A DNA stretch of 64,000 nucleotides, from assembly GCA_023663725.1 (NCBI GenBank), contig JAMPGX010000003.1, positions 124,001-188,000 of the forward strand. Direction: 5' to 3'. The notes beneath the pieces are model-generated. The model made no database searches. It was not told the origin of the DNA and saw only the letters and a list, made by a program, of their open reading frames with translations. This DNA is from a bacterium. GTDB taxonomy: Bacteria > Bacillota > Clostridia > Lachnospirales > Lachnospiraceae. The translations under genes and the position numbers were made by a program. Below, in pieces: positions 18,887 to 27,483 of the stretch (the stretch's first letter is position 1; each line of letters starts with the position of its first letter).

Positions 18887-18913
18887 AGTGCTTCGGAGGA
18901 CAGAATAGACAGG

Positions 18914-19519
18914 ATGAACGGGAAATTTTTTGATCTCAAGAAGGAAAAACAGGATAGAATGATCAATGCCGCGCTGAAGGTATTTGCCACGCAGGGATAT
19001 CGGCATGCCAGCACTGACGAGATCGTGCGGGAGGCGGGGATCAGCAAGGGACTACTGTTTCATTATTTTGGCAGCAAGCTCGGTGTATATGCCTTTGCCT
19101 ATGATTACAGCGTGAGGTACATGATTCTGGAGCTGGGGGCCAGGGTGCCAGCCGGAGAGAGCGATCTGTTTGCCATCTGCAGGGCGGTAGAGCTGTCCCG
19201 TATGCATGCCATGAGAGGATACCCCTATATGCAGCAGTTTCTGGACCGCTGCAGGCAGGAGGATGTAAGTGAAGCGCTGTTGGCCATCGAGGAGAGGCGG
19301 GAGAGTCTGGATGCGGAATATGAGAGAATACAGAGGCAGATTGATTATAATGCTATGCCCGCCGGAGTCGATGGCCACAAGCTGGAGAGGATGCTTTCGT
19401 ACACTGTACAAGGGCTGATGCGGCAGCGCTTTCAGGACGCCTCCTTTCAGCCCGAGATGTTGTATGACGAAATTGTAGAGTATATTGACATGCTGGAACA
19501 GCTTGTCAAAAAAAGCTGA
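18914..19519 (+). CDS. TetR/AcrR family regulator
   Basis: A 201-residue repressor-type protein. The N-terminal helix-turn-helix is clear: INAALKVFATQGYRHASTDE then IVREAGISKGLLFHYFGSKL (about residues 17-56), the textbook TetR signature. The C-terminal domain is diverged and gives no hint of its ligand. Nothing resembling a transporter or other usual target is adjacent: the neighbours are a convergent DUF6062 gene and the repeat-rich region 18356-18913. It may regulate itself or a distant target. Confidence 0.9.
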   Translation: MNGKFFDLKKEKQDRMINAALKVFATQGYRHASTDEIVREAGISKGLLFHYFGSKLGVYAFAYDYSVRYMILELGARVPAGESDLFAICRAVELSRMHAMRGYPYMQQFLDRCRQEDVSEALLAIEERRESLDAEYERIQRQIDYNAMPAGVDGHKLERMLSYTVQGLMRQRFQDASFQPEMLYDEIVEYIDMLEQLVKKS

Positions 19520-19537
19520 TTCTGCCTATGCGGACTG

Positions 19538-20296
19538 TTATTTATTCATCTTGTGGGGCAGATCGGCAGGGTAGCCGCCCTTGAGCTTCTGCATGCCGCG
19601 CTGTATGGCGTCGCGGGAATTTTTCCAGTCGGCGTCCTTGTTCTGATAGTCGAATTTCTCCACCATCCAGGATACGTCCTCATACAGACGTTCCATATTG
19701 CGTTCCATCAGGGGCAGTACCACGTCATAGAACTGCTTCAGCTCTTTGTCGGACAGGCGCTCATCCGCCGCGCTGCACAGATCGCCAAAATGGTTCAGAC
19801 AAAAGCCCTTGCTGTTTCTCACTTTTTCTCGGAAATCCTCATCCCTGCCATACATATGGAAAAAGGTATCCATATAGCGTGAGTAGTTGTCTCTGAAATG
19901 ATTACAGATATAGCATGAGTCATTCCGGCGCGACACCCACATGCTGATGCTGTTGCCGCCGGCATTGCCCTTCAACTTGTCCTTCAGGGAAACCTTGCCG
20001 GGGGAGAAGGAGGAGAATTGCTGTTTCATCTCCCGTATGGTTCTCTGATAGTGGGTTTTCAGGATCCAGGCATTGCCCAGAGTGTTGCCGTAGTCAAACA
20101 TTTTCTTGAAATGCATCCGACAAAAGCCAGCCTTATCTGTGGCCTCGCGGATATCAGCCTCCATATAGGAGCTGCTGTTTCCCAGGCAGAAATCCATCAC
20201 ATCCCGTTCCACAGCCCGCTCGATAAAGCAGAAGGGGCATTCGTCATGGGCATCCAAGGCATCGTTAAGCGGTATCGTATAGAGTTGTTCTTTCAT
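19538..20296 (-). CDS. DUF6062-like Cys-rich protein
   Basis: A 252-residue cytosolic protein with four spaced Cys/His pairs: DECPFCF (about residue 20), GFCRMHF, SCYICNHF and GFCLNHFGDL. This arrangement suggests a structural metal or Fe-S site and agrees with DUF6062 as I recall it; the function is unknown. The frame is open back to 20425, but the upstream 43 residues are not protein-like, and ATG 20296 with AAGGATGG upstream gives the family start MKEQLYTIPLNDALD. It is convergent with the TetR gene. Confidence 0.75.
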   Translation of the reverse strand: MKEQLYTIPLNDALDAHDECPFCFIERAVERDVMDFCLGNSSSYMEADIREATDKAGFCRMHFKKMFDYGNTLGNAWILKTHYQRTIREMKQQFSSFSPGKVSLKDKLKGNAGGNSISMWVSRRNDSCYICNHFRDNYSRYMDTFFHMYGRDEDFREKVRNSKGFCLNHFGDLCSAADERLSDKELKQFYDVVLPLMERNMERLYEDVSWMVEKFDYQNKDADWKNSRDAIQRGMQKLKGGYPADLPHKMNK

Positions 20297-20373
20297 AGAG
20301 CAGTCACCATCCTTTTTGCGCTTGAGCCTGCCTGGACTGGGTTGGCAGGTCACCACGCGAGTCTCTTGATAAC

Positions 20374-20402
20374 AGTGTAAATCATTTTTTAAGACTTGGC
20401 AA
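20374..20402 (-). promoter_or_regulatory. Sigma-A promoter for the DUF6062-like gene
   Basis: Minus strand TTGCCA (20402-20397), 17 bases, TACACT (20379-20374). It starts transcription upstream of ATG 20296 but downstream of the longer reading frame's start, supporting the shorter protein. Confidence 0.65.
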
Positions 20403-20465
20403 TATTTCTTAAAAAGATGTGACAAACTTATGAAGAAAAGAAATGAAAACTTAAGATTAATTTTC

Positions 20466-20494
20466 TTGTATTTTGGAAGAATAAACGCTACAAT
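20466..20494 (+). promoter_or_regulatory. Sigma-A promoter for the MBOAT/SGNH pair
   Basis: TTGTAT (20466-20471), 17 bases, TACAAT (20489-20494). Confidence 0.6.
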
Positions 20495-20529
20495 TTGTTT
20501 ATAAAAATTACGTGAGAGATGTGGTCGTC

Positions 20530-21861
20530 TTGGTATTCAGCAGTATTGAATTCTTGTTGTACTTTCTCCCGATTTTTATCCTGGTTTATATGATTGCTCC
20601 GCACAGGCTGAGAAATACCGTTCTGGTGTTGGGAAGCATGGTGTTCTACGCATATGGGAATCTGCTCCGGCTGGGATTCCTGATTGCATTGACTGTGGTG
20701 AATTATCTTGTCGCCAGGAGACTGAATCGGCGGAGGATGGTGCTGGTTGCTGCGTTGGCAGTCAATTTCAGCGCTTTAATTTTCTTCAAATTGTATCAGG
20801 GAGGAGCGGCTCTACCTATGGGTATGAGTTTTTACACCTTTCAGGCTGCCTCTTATCTGATCGATGTGTATCGGGCGGAGACGCCCGCGGAGAGAAACTT
20901 CATAGACTTTGCGGCATATATTATGATGTTCCCCAAGCTGGTCATGGGGCCCATCGTCAGTTACGGGGATATGCGCAGGCAATTGCACCGGCGCCGCTGC
21001 GACGCGGAGGGCTTGCAGGAGGGCATGAAGCTGCTGATCCTGGGGCTGGGCGGCAAGGTGCTGTTGGCGGACCGGCTGACGCTCCTGTGGCACGAGGTGC
21101 AGGTCACCGGGTTTGAGAGCATATCTACGCCCCTCGCCTGGTTAGCGGCTCTGGCCTACTCGCTGGCTCTGTATTTTGACTTTGCCGGGTATTCCCTGAT
21201 GGCAGTGGGACTGGGGCGTATGCTGGGCTTCTGGTTGCCGGAGAATTTCAGGCAGCCCTATATGGCCAGAACTGTGAGGGAGTTTTATCGCAGATGGCAT
21301 ATCACTCTGGGGGAGTGGTTCTGCAAGTATGTGTATATTCCGCTGGGGGGAAGCCGCAGAGGGGAGGGCAGAACGGTCTGCAATCTGCTGGCGGTATGGC
21401 TGTTGACCTCGCTGTGGCACGGCGTCACTGGTAATTTCCTGATCTGGGGCATGGGAATATGCCTGTTGATCATTCTGGAGAGGCAGGCGGGGAGAATGTG
21501 GAGGCATAGCTTCGGGGGCAAGGCTCCCGCAATCTGTCATCTGTATCTCTGCGCGGTGATACCAGTCACCTGGATGTGCTTTGAAATTGCGGATATCGGG
21601 CAGCTGGGTGTCTATCTGGGGAGAATGTTTGGCGTGGGAGGCAGTGTTGCGATCTATGCGCAGGACTGGCAGAAAGTGCTGGGAAATTACGGACTGTATC
21701 TGCTGGCGGGCATCGTGGCCAGCACGCCGCTGGTACGTTGGATTTACCGTAAGCTGGAAAAGCGCCTGACAGGTATGTTTCTGTTGGCAGCGTGTTTCTG
21801 GTTTTGTATACACAGAATACTGTTGGAAGGTGAAAATCCTTTTAGATACTTAGATTTTTGA
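20530..21861 (+). CDS. MBOAT family membrane O-acyltransferase
   Basis: A polytopic acyltransferase of about 443 residues of the AlgI/DltB/PatA type. It starts FSSIEFLLYFLPIFILVYM and has the typical MGMSFYTFQAASYLIDVYR, FPKLVMGPIVSY and FYRRWHITLGEWFCKYVYIP motifs. The catalytic histidine sits in SLWHGVTGN (about residue 297). Such proteins move an acyl group from a cytosolic donor across the membrane onto a surface polymer. GTG 20512 is in frame, but only about 10 bases from the predicted transcription start and without a ribosome-binding site; TTG 20530 gives the family start and is preferred, with moderate certainty. It overlaps the frame of the SGNH gene. Confidence 0.9.
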   Translation: MVFSSIEFLLYFLPIFILVYMIAPHRLRNTVLVLGSMVFYAYGNLLRLGFLIALTVVNYLVARRLNRRRMVLVAALAVNFSALIFFKLYQGGAALPMGMSFYTFQAASYLIDVYRAETPAERNFIDFAAYIMMFPKLVMGPIVSYGDMRRQLHRRRCDAEGLQEGMKLLILGLGGKVLLADRLTLLWHEVQVTGFESISTPLAWLAALAYSLALYFDFAGYSLMAVGLGRMLGFWLPENFRQPYMARTVREFYRRWHITLGEWFCKYVYIPLGGSRRGEGRTVCNLLAVWLLTSLWHGVTGNFLIWGMGICLLIILERQAGRMWRHSFGGKAPAICHLYLCAVIPVTWMCFEIADIGQLGVYLGRMFGVGGSVAIYAQDWQKVLGNYGLYLLAGIVASTPLVRWIYRKLEKRLTGMFLLAACFWFCIHRILLEGENPFRYLDF

Positions 21862-21878
21862 CGAGAAATGAAGGTGGG

Positions 21879-22853
21879 ATGGCCTTGAAGTGGATGAAAA
21901 GATGGTCCTTTGTGATCGTGCTGGTGATTACGGGAATAATATATTTTATGGCAGATCAGAGCCTGCTAAAGATATCAGGGTGGCAGAGTTTGGACCCGAT
22001 GGGAGAGGAGAAGCCGGAAGAAGACTGGGAGCTGCTGCATGGCGAGAAAACTCCTGATGCAGCACCTGAGGAGACGGAACCGGAGGGAACTGCGCCACAG
22101 GAGGACCCTCAGGGAACGCCCGAGCAGGCAGAGGACCAGTCAGTGGCGGAGGAGACAAATCCCGCCGAGCAGGAGGAGGGCGTGCCTGGGGAGTCCGGTG
22201 CGGAGGATGAAGTGCAGGAACCGGTGATCACGTTTGGCAGGGTCGAGGACAGCTATTTTGCAGACGCCCTTTTCCTCGGAGATTCCAGAGTGGTCGGCAT
22301 GTATGAATACGGGGGATTGGAGGAGATCGCCACATTCTATGCGTCCACAGGCATGTCGATCTACAAGCTGCTTGACGCCCAGATTGTGGAAGTGCCGGGG
22401 CAGGACGAGAAGATCACGATAGATGAGGCGTTGCAGCAGCAGAGCTTTGGCAAGATCTATATCATGGTGGGAATCAATGAGATGGGAACGGGCACGGTAG
22501 AACGCTATGCGGAGACCTACAAGTCTGTGGTGGACCGCCTGCGGGAGCTGCAGCCGGAGGCCCTGATCTACATCCAGGCGATTCTGAAGGTCACCACAGA
22601 ACGGTCCAACAAGGGCGACTATATCAACAATGAAGGGATAGAGGCCCGCAATCAGGCGCTGAGCCAGCTGGCGGACGGTCAAAAGGTGTTTTATATAGAT
22701 GCTAATCCAGCGGTCTGCGATGAGAATGGTAGTCTGATCAAGGATTATACTTTCGATGGGGTTCACCTGAAGGCCAAATATATCAATCTGTGGAAAGAAT
22801 TTCTCAAAGATAACGCTGTTTTGCTTGACGGACAGAGTGGTGCAGAGTTATAA
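21879..22853 (+). CDS. Membrane-anchored SGNH-fold acyltransferase partner
   Basis: About 324 residues: one N-terminal membrane helix (SFVIVLVITGIIYFMADQ), an acidic Pro/Glu/Gln-rich spacer of about 90 residues, then an SGNH/GDSL domain. Block I is ALFLGDSRVVG (nucleophile Ser about 135), GINEMG acts as the Asn block, and DGVHL near residue 292 carries the Asp-His pair. This is the usual second half of an MBOAT-SGNH system (as with PatB or AlgX-type partners): it takes the acyl group and puts it on an extracellular glycan. AAGG lies 4 bases before ATG 21879; TTG 21885, 7 bases after AAGGTGG, is an alternative start. Confidence 0.85.
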   Translation: MALKWMKRWSFVIVLVITGIIYFMADQSLLKISGWQSLDPMGEEKPEEDWELLHGEKTPDAAPEETEPEGTAPQEDPQGTPEQAEDQSVAEETNPAEQEEGVPGESGAEDEVQEPVITFGRVEDSYFADALFLGDSRVVGMYEYGGLEEIATFYASTGMSIYKLLDAQIVEVPGQDEKITIDEALQQQSFGKIYIMVGINEMGTGTVERYAETYKSVVDRLRELQPEALIYIQAILKVTTERSNKGDYINNEGIEARNQALSQLADGQKVFYIDANPAVCDENGSLIKDYTFDGVHLKAKYINLWKEFLKDNAVLLDGQSGAEL

Positions 22854-22885
22854 TATCCAAGAAAGTGAAATGAATCAACACACAC

Positions 22886-22934
22886 TGCAAAAAGAGCTGC
22901 AAGGGAGTTTGCTCACCGGGCAGCTCTTTTTGCA
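22886..22934 (+). terminator. Strong terminator after the SGNH gene
   Basis: TGCAAAAAGAGCTGC (22886-22900) pairs perfectly over 15 bp with its complement at 22920-22934, which includes a run of five Ts. Confidence 0.85.
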
Positions 22935-22972
22935 GGAAAAGCCAAACCAATGTACTTAAGGAGGGTAATGAG

Positions 22973-24367
22973 ATGAGTGAAAAATCAACTGCACTGGGCA
23001 AGGGCGATATCTATGACGCCAAGAGTCTGGGGGCACCCAAAGTGGTCATACTGGGCATTCAGCATATGTTTGCCATGTTTGGCTCCACGATTCTGGTGCC
23101 GATGCTGACAGGGCTGGACGTGTCCACTACGCTGCTGTTCGCGGGACTCGGCACACTGTTGTTCCATCTGCTGACCAAGGGGAAGGTTCCCGCTTTTCTG
23201 GGATCGTCCTTTGCGTTTCTGGGCGGTTATGCGGCGATAGCCCCCATGATTGGTGACGTGCCCAACAAGGAGCTACTGCCCTATGCCTGCTTTGGCGTGG
23301 CCTGTTCGGGGCTGCTCTATCTGGCGCTGGCTCTTCTGATCAGGCTTTTTGGCAGCAGTAGGGTGATGAAGTTCTTCCCTCCTATTGTGACAGGTCCCAT
23401 CATCATTGCTATTGGTCTGACGCTGTCGCCCTCCGCCATCAACAGCTGCAGCAAGGATTGGATTACCGCTCTAACAGCCATTGTGCTGGTGATTGTCTGC
23501 AATATTTGGGGCAAGGGCATGATCAAGATTGTCCCCATCATTATCGGTGTAATCGGCTCCTATCTGGTGGCGGTGCTGCTTGGCGGCATAGACTTCCTCC
23601 CCATACAGGGTGTGGACTTCACTCCCGTGCGTGAGGCCGCGTGGGTAGGGCTTCCCATCCACTGGAATGAGACGGTGTTCTCCGTGTTGGGGAACGGCAA
23701 TGCGGAGCTGCTGGTCACATCTATGATCACCATCATGCCCATTGCTCTGGCCACGATGGTGGAGCATATCGGAGATATATCCGCTATCTCTTCGACTGTT
23801 GGCAGGAATTATATCAAGGATCCCGGACTGCACCGCACTCTGCTGGGAGACGGCCTGGCCACGATATTGGCATCGCTGTTTGGCGCGCCCGCCAATACTA
23901 CCTACGGAGAGAATACCGGCGTATTGTCCCTGACCAGGGTATTTGATCCGCTGGTGATTCGGCTGGCGGCCTGCTTTGCCATCCTGGTTTCCTTCTGCCC
24001 TAAATTTGCGGCGGTGATTGGTTGTATGCCTACCGCTACAGTGGGCGGCGTGTCTCTGGTGCTGTACGGCATGATCTCCGCGGTGGGTGTGCGCAATATC
24101 GTGGAGACCAAGGTTGATTTTGGCAAGACGCGCAATGTGCTGATTGCGGCGTTGATTCTGGTATTGTCTATCGGCATCGCCTACAGCGCCAGCGGTGCGA
24201 TCGCCTTTACGGTAGGCAGCGTTACGATCAGCCTGTCCGGTCTGGCTGTGGGTGCGCTGGTCGGTATCCTGATGAACGCGGTATTGCCGGGCAAGGATTA
24301 TGTGTTCAACGAGGAAGTGCCGTCCGATACAGGGGTGGATTTCTCGGTCAGAAATAAAGAGAAATAA
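22973..24367 (+). CDS. uraA: Uracil permease (NCS2 family)
   Basis: Imports uracil with protons or sodium. The 464-residue protein has about 14 hydrophobic segments. NCS2 motifs are GIQHMFAMFGSTILVP (helix 1), PAFLGSSFAFLGGY (helix 3), TMVEHIGDISAIS (helix 8) and LFGAPANTTYGENTGVLSLT (helix 10), the last being typical of UraA/PyrP rather than xanthine carriers. AAGGAGGG precedes ATG 22973. A perfect terminator separates it from the previous gene. No PyrR attenuator hairpin was seen between them. Confidence 0.93.
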   Translation: MSEKSTALGKGDIYDAKSLGAPKVVILGIQHMFAMFGSTILVPMLTGLDVSTTLLFAGLGTLLFHLLTKGKVPAFLGSSFAFLGGYAAIAPMIGDVPNKELLPYACFGVACSGLLYLALALLIRLFGSSRVMKFFPPIVTGPIIIAIGLTLSPSAINSCSKDWITALTAIVLVIVCNIWGKGMIKIVPIIIGVIGSYLVAVLLGGIDFLPIQGVDFTPVREAAWVGLPIHWNETVFSVLGNGNAELLVTSMITIMPIALATMVEHIGDISAISSTVGRNYIKDPGLHRTLLGDGLATILASLFGAPANTTYGENTGVLSLTRVFDPLVIRLAACFAILVSFCPKFAAVIGCMPTATVGGVSLVLYGMISAVGVRNIVETKVDFGKTRNVLIAALILVLSIGIAYSASGAIAFTVGSVTISLSGLAVGALVGILMNAVLPGKDYVFNEEVPSDTGVDFSVRNKEK

Positions 24368-24408
24368 AGAGTCACATAGGAAGTGTAGATAGAGATTGTT
24401 AAAAGCAC

Positions 24409-24441
24409 GAGAGAGGATGCCGGTGGGTATCTTCTCTCTGT
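24409..24441 (+). terminator. Possible terminator after uraA
   Basis: GAGAGAGGAT (24409-24418) pairs with ATCTTCTCTC (24429-24438) over 10 bp, followed by TGTTGTTG. The U-tract is broken. Confidence 0.45.
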
Positions 24442-24461
24442 TGTTGTATGGAGGAGGGGAA

Positions 24462-25505
24462 ATGATTATTGATATGCACTGTGATACGGTCAGCGAGATT
24501 CGTTGCCGACAGGCCGCAGGTGAGGAGTGCGGACTGCGGAAAAATGGATTGCATATCGATGCGGAGAGGCTGTCCGCCGGAGGATATCTGCTCCAGTGCT
24601 TTGCGCTGTATGTGAATCTGCGGGGATGTGGAGGCATTGACGCTCAGGGAGCGCTTTGGCCGGAGCGGGCCTGGGAGGACTTGTTGGAGCTATATCGGGT
24701 CTATCAGCGGGAGCTGGAAAATTGTGCGAATCTGCTTCAGCCGGTAGGAAGTATCGCGGAGCTGGAGCAGTGCAGGCGGGCGGGGAAGGTGGGCGCGATG
24801 CTGACTGTGGAGGAGGGCGGCGTCTGCGGCGGCAGCCTGGAGCGCTTGGAGAAGCTGTATGACATGGGTGTGCGGATGCTGACCCTGACCTGGAATTATC
24901 CGAATGAGCTGGGGTATCCGAATATTAATGGCTTGGCACCGAGCTATGCCGCCCTGTTTCAAGCCGATACAGAGCGCGGGCTGACGGAGACGGGAAGGGC
25001 ATTTGTGTGCCGGATGGAGGAGCTGGGGATGCTGGTGGATGTGTCTCACCTGTCAGACAGGGGCTTCTGGGATGTGATTGAGGGTAGCACAAGGCCCTTT
25101 GTGGCCAGTCACTCCAACGCCAGGGCGGTATGTCCCTGCGTGCGCAACCTGACAGACGAGATGATTCGGGCTCTGGCGGAGCGGGGCGGGGTCATGGGGC
25201 TCAATTTCTGCGCCGATTTCCTGCGTACCTCGCCGGAGGGAGCTCAGGAACCGGTCAGGCTGGAGGATGTCGCAGCCCACGTCCGGCATATCTTTCAGGT
25301 GGGAGGGGAGGATTGTCTGGGCCTGGGAAGCGATTTTGACGGTATAGACACCAATGACGCTCTGCCTGGAGCGCAGGCCATGGAGAGGCTGTGGACGGCT
25401 CTGGGGCAGAGCGGATTTACGCAGAGGCAGTTGGATAAGATATTTCATGCAAATGTGCTGCGGGTGCTGGCGGAGCGATTGGATTCTGGGGAATGTAAAA
25501 CTTAG
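24462..25505 (+). CDS. Membrane dipeptidase (peptidase M19)
   Basis: A 347-residue zinc dipeptidase of the renal dipeptidase family, which cleaves dipeptides including D-amino-acid forms. The metal ligands are recognisable: HCDT (His6, Asp8), the bridging Glu in TVEEGG, and two histidines in VDVSHLSD and VASHSNARAV. GLGSDFDGID is the substrate-side motif. No signal peptide is present, so it is cytosolic. ATG 24462 follows GGAGGAGGGG and gives the canonical start MIIDMHCDT. The last codons and the TAG stop lie inside MITE-like copy B, so the element supplies the gene's end. Confidence 0.93.
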   Translation: MIIDMHCDTVSEIRCRQAAGEECGLRKNGLHIDAERLSAGGYLLQCFALYVNLRGCGGIDAQGALWPERAWEDLLELYRVYQRELENCANLLQPVGSIAELEQCRRAGKVGAMLTVEEGGVCGGSLERLEKLYDMGVRMLTLTWNYPNELGYPNINGLAPSYAALFQADTERGLTETGRAFVCRMEELGMLVDVSHLSDRGFWDVIEGSTRPFVASHSNARAVCPCVRNLTDEMIRALAERGGVMGLNFCADFLRTSPEGAQEPVRLEDVAAHVRHIFQVGGEDCLGLGSDFDGIDTNDALPGAQAMERLWTALGQSGFTQRQLDKIFHANVLRVLAERLDSGECKT

Positions 25506-25673
25506 TTACTATGCTGGTGTCATTGTGTACATTGTTTATTCCAACGCAGGCACGCTCTCGCTTCGTTCTCACTGTAGCGGTGCATAAGATGCCAAAGGAC
25601 GGCATCTAAGCACCGACAGTTCGAAAGAGCCTGCTTATGGAATATACAATATGCACAATTCGGTACTGGCGAA
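25497..25673 (-). repeat. MITE-like palindromic element, copy B (inverted)
   Basis: 177 bp in reverse orientation: GCCAGTACCGAATTGTGC begins at the right end on the minus strand. The inner stem is CGGTGC/GCACCG and encloses a hairpin GATGCC/GGCATC absent from the other copies. Its left end overlaps the dipeptidase stop codon. Confidence 0.8.
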
Positions 25674-25708
25674 TGGACTGACTAAAACAGTCTCATATAT
25701 GATTAGAA

Positions 25709-26527
25709 TTAGGAGACTGTTATGCTATTTGCGATGCAGGCTTCCAGGAGAGACTGTATGTCGTTGAAGGCGTGGGTGGGGCGGTAGGGGGTGTGGCCTA
25801 CTTCGTCGGGAGTGGCTTCTCCGGTGTAGAGCACGCAGGTATCTACGCCGGCATTGATGCCGCAGGCGATATCTGTGTAGAGGCGGTCGCCTACTACCAG
25901 AGTCTGGATGTCGTCAAAGCCGCTGTTTTTTTGACAGAGCTTCACTATTTCGGGGTTGGGCTTGCCCAGGTACTTCGGTGTCTGGCCGGTGGAGTTGGTG
26001 ATCATCTGGCAGATGGAGCCGCAGTCCGGGATAAAGCCGAAGTCTATGGGGCAGCACAGATCGGGGTTGGTGCCATAGAAGGGAATGTCTGTTGTTGACA
26101 GAAGCTTACAGGCATTTATTAGCTTCTGATAGGTCAGCTCGCTGTCGTAGGCCACCACCATACAGGCAATTCCAGTGTCGGGTTCCTCTGTAATATGCAG
26201 GCCGTTTCGCCGCAGCTCTGCGATGTAGGAGGCTGTACCGAGCACGTATATCCTGTCCTGGGAATAGTTCTGTTGCAGGAAACGGAGCGTCATATAGCCG
26301 GAGGAGACAAATTGCTCCTCCGTGGTCTCCAGACCGAAGGAATCTCGGAATTTTCTCACATAATCCGCATTGCTCCGCGTGGAATTGTTGGTGATGTAAT
26401 AGGCTTTGCCGCCTATGGACCGGATATAGTCCAGCAGAGGGCGAGTGCCGTGATACAGGGTATCTCCGACGGCGATGGTGCCGTCTATGTCAAACAGAAA
26501 CAGTCTTTTTTCCGATAATGGTGCCAT
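25709..26527 (-). CDS. HAD-IIA family phosphatase (NagD-like)
   Basis: A 272-residue sugar- or nucleotide-phosphate phosphatase. HAD motif I is FLFDIDGTI (Asp13, Asp15), motif II is in YYITNNSTRS, the IIA cap domain follows (about residues 80-180), and motif IV is LVVGDRLYTDIACGINAG. GLP and P-nitrophenylphosphatase-type relatives have broad substrate range. ATG 26527 is preferred to ATG 26536 because AAAGGA lies 8 bases before the former and abuts the latter. It runs convergent to the dipeptidase gene across MITE copy B. Confidence 0.9.
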   Translation of the reverse strand: MAPLSEKRLFLFDIDGTIAVGDTLYHGTRPLLDYIRSIGGKAYYITNNSTRSNADYVRKFRDSFGLETTEEQFVSSGYMTLRFLQQNYSQDRIYVLGTASYIAELRRNGLHITEEPDTGIACMVVAYDSELTYQKLINACKLLSTTDIPFYGTNPDLCCPIDFGFIPDCGSICQMITNSTGQTPKYLGKPNPEIVKLCQKNSGFDDIQTLVVGDRLYTDIACGINAGVDTCVLYTGEATPDEVGHTPYRPTHAFNDIQSLLEACIANSITVS

Positions 26528-26639
26528 GTGCAGCATCCTTTCCCTGATATATTTGTATGCCGTCTATGTGCGGCGGTTTGTTCTGACTCCGATTCTATCA
26601 CAAGTGTCTGATTGCTTCAAGAAAAAGCTTCGAGGGAGC

Positions 26640-26668
26640 TTGCCAGATGGTCTTTTCGATGTTACACT
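26640..26668 (+). promoter_or_regulatory. Sigma-A promoter for the YczE-like gene
   Basis: TTGCCA (26640-26645), 17 bases, TACACT (26663-26668). The 67-base leader contains a small GGCAA/TTGCC hairpin. Confidence 0.6.
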
Positions 26669-26735
26669 GGAAGGGCAACTGAGTTTTGCCGTACTGTTTC
26701 ACAGTGGGGCAGCCAGTATGTGAGGAGGAGCTACT

Positions 26736-27371
26736 ATGAAACTGACCTGTTTTGCCAGACCGCCCAAATTCTGGACCCGACTGGCTATGATGATTATCGG
26801 AGTGTCAATGCAGGGCTTTGGTCTGTCTCTGCTGATACGTGTGGCGCTGGGCACCGATCCCTGTTCCTGCCTGACTCAGGGCGTGATCAACTATGTTCCC
26901 ATCAGCTTTGGCACGGCGCAGCTGCTCTGCCATCTGGTGACATTTGTGTTTGTGCTGAGGTTTGATATGAGTTACATAGGCTTCGGCACTATCGGCAACA
27001 TGGTGTTTCTGGGTTACATATCGGATTTTTTCGGCTGGATATGGGACAGTGTGCTGCCCCAGGATTTTTTTGCTTCCCAGGGGGTGCGCTGGGGACTGCT
27101 GGTGCCAGTGCTGATCGTGTTTATTCTGGGGGCGTCCACTTATATGACGGCGGGTCTTGGCTCCTCCCCCTATGACGCCATGCCCTTTATTATCTCCCAC
27201 AAGTGTAAAAAGATTCCGTTCAAGGCGATACGCATGGCCTGGGACATCGGCTTTATGCTCGCAGGCTTCGCCCTGGGCGGGGACGTGGGCATCGTGACGC
27301 TGGGAGTGGCGTTCTTCCTGGGGCCAGTGATCGCCTTCATGCAGAAAAAGCTGGCCAAGTTGCTGGAGTAA
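26736..27371 (+). CDS. YczE/YyaS-like membrane protein
   Basis: A 211-residue protein with about five membrane segments. The paired motifs ALGTDPCSCLTQG and AGLGSSPYDAMPF are the internally repeated LG-x-x-P-(W/Y/C) signature of the YczE/YyaS/YitT-like family, whose biochemical role is unsettled (YczE affects surfactin production in Bacillus). GGAGGAG lies upstream of the start. The stop codon TAA directly abuts the half-copy of the MITE-like element. Confidence 0.8.
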   Translation: MKLTCFARPPKFWTRLAMMIIGVSMQGFGLSLLIRVALGTDPCSCLTQGVINYVPISFGTAQLLCHLVTFVFVLRFDMSYIGFGTIGNMVFLGYISDFFGWIWDSVLPQDFFASQGVRWGLLVPVLIVFILGASTYMTAGLGSSPYDAMPFIISHKCKKIPFKAIRMAWDIGFMLAGFALGGDVGIVTLGVAFFLGPVIAFMQKKLAKLLE

Positions 27372-27443
27372 CGGAGTGAGAGCGTGCTTGCGCCTAAATA
27401 TACAATGTGTACAATAACACTCGCATAGTAACTGAGTTTTGTC
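27371..27443 (+). repeat. MITE-like palindromic element, copy C (right half only)
   Basis: Begins ACGGAGTGAGAGCGTGC and continues TATACAATGTGTACAATAAC to GTTTTGTC. The left arm and inner stem are missing. It starts within a base or two of the YczE-like stop codon, so truncation coincides with the gene end. Confidence 0.7.
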
Positions 27444-27483
27444 ATCACTCAGGGAAAGAAAAAATGGAAAGGGAATTTTCAAA

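Noticed and set aside
23471-24637. 388-codon antisense frame over uraA and the dipeptidase start
   Set aside because: His/Arg/Gln-rich shadow of coding DNA; both forward genes are clearly real.
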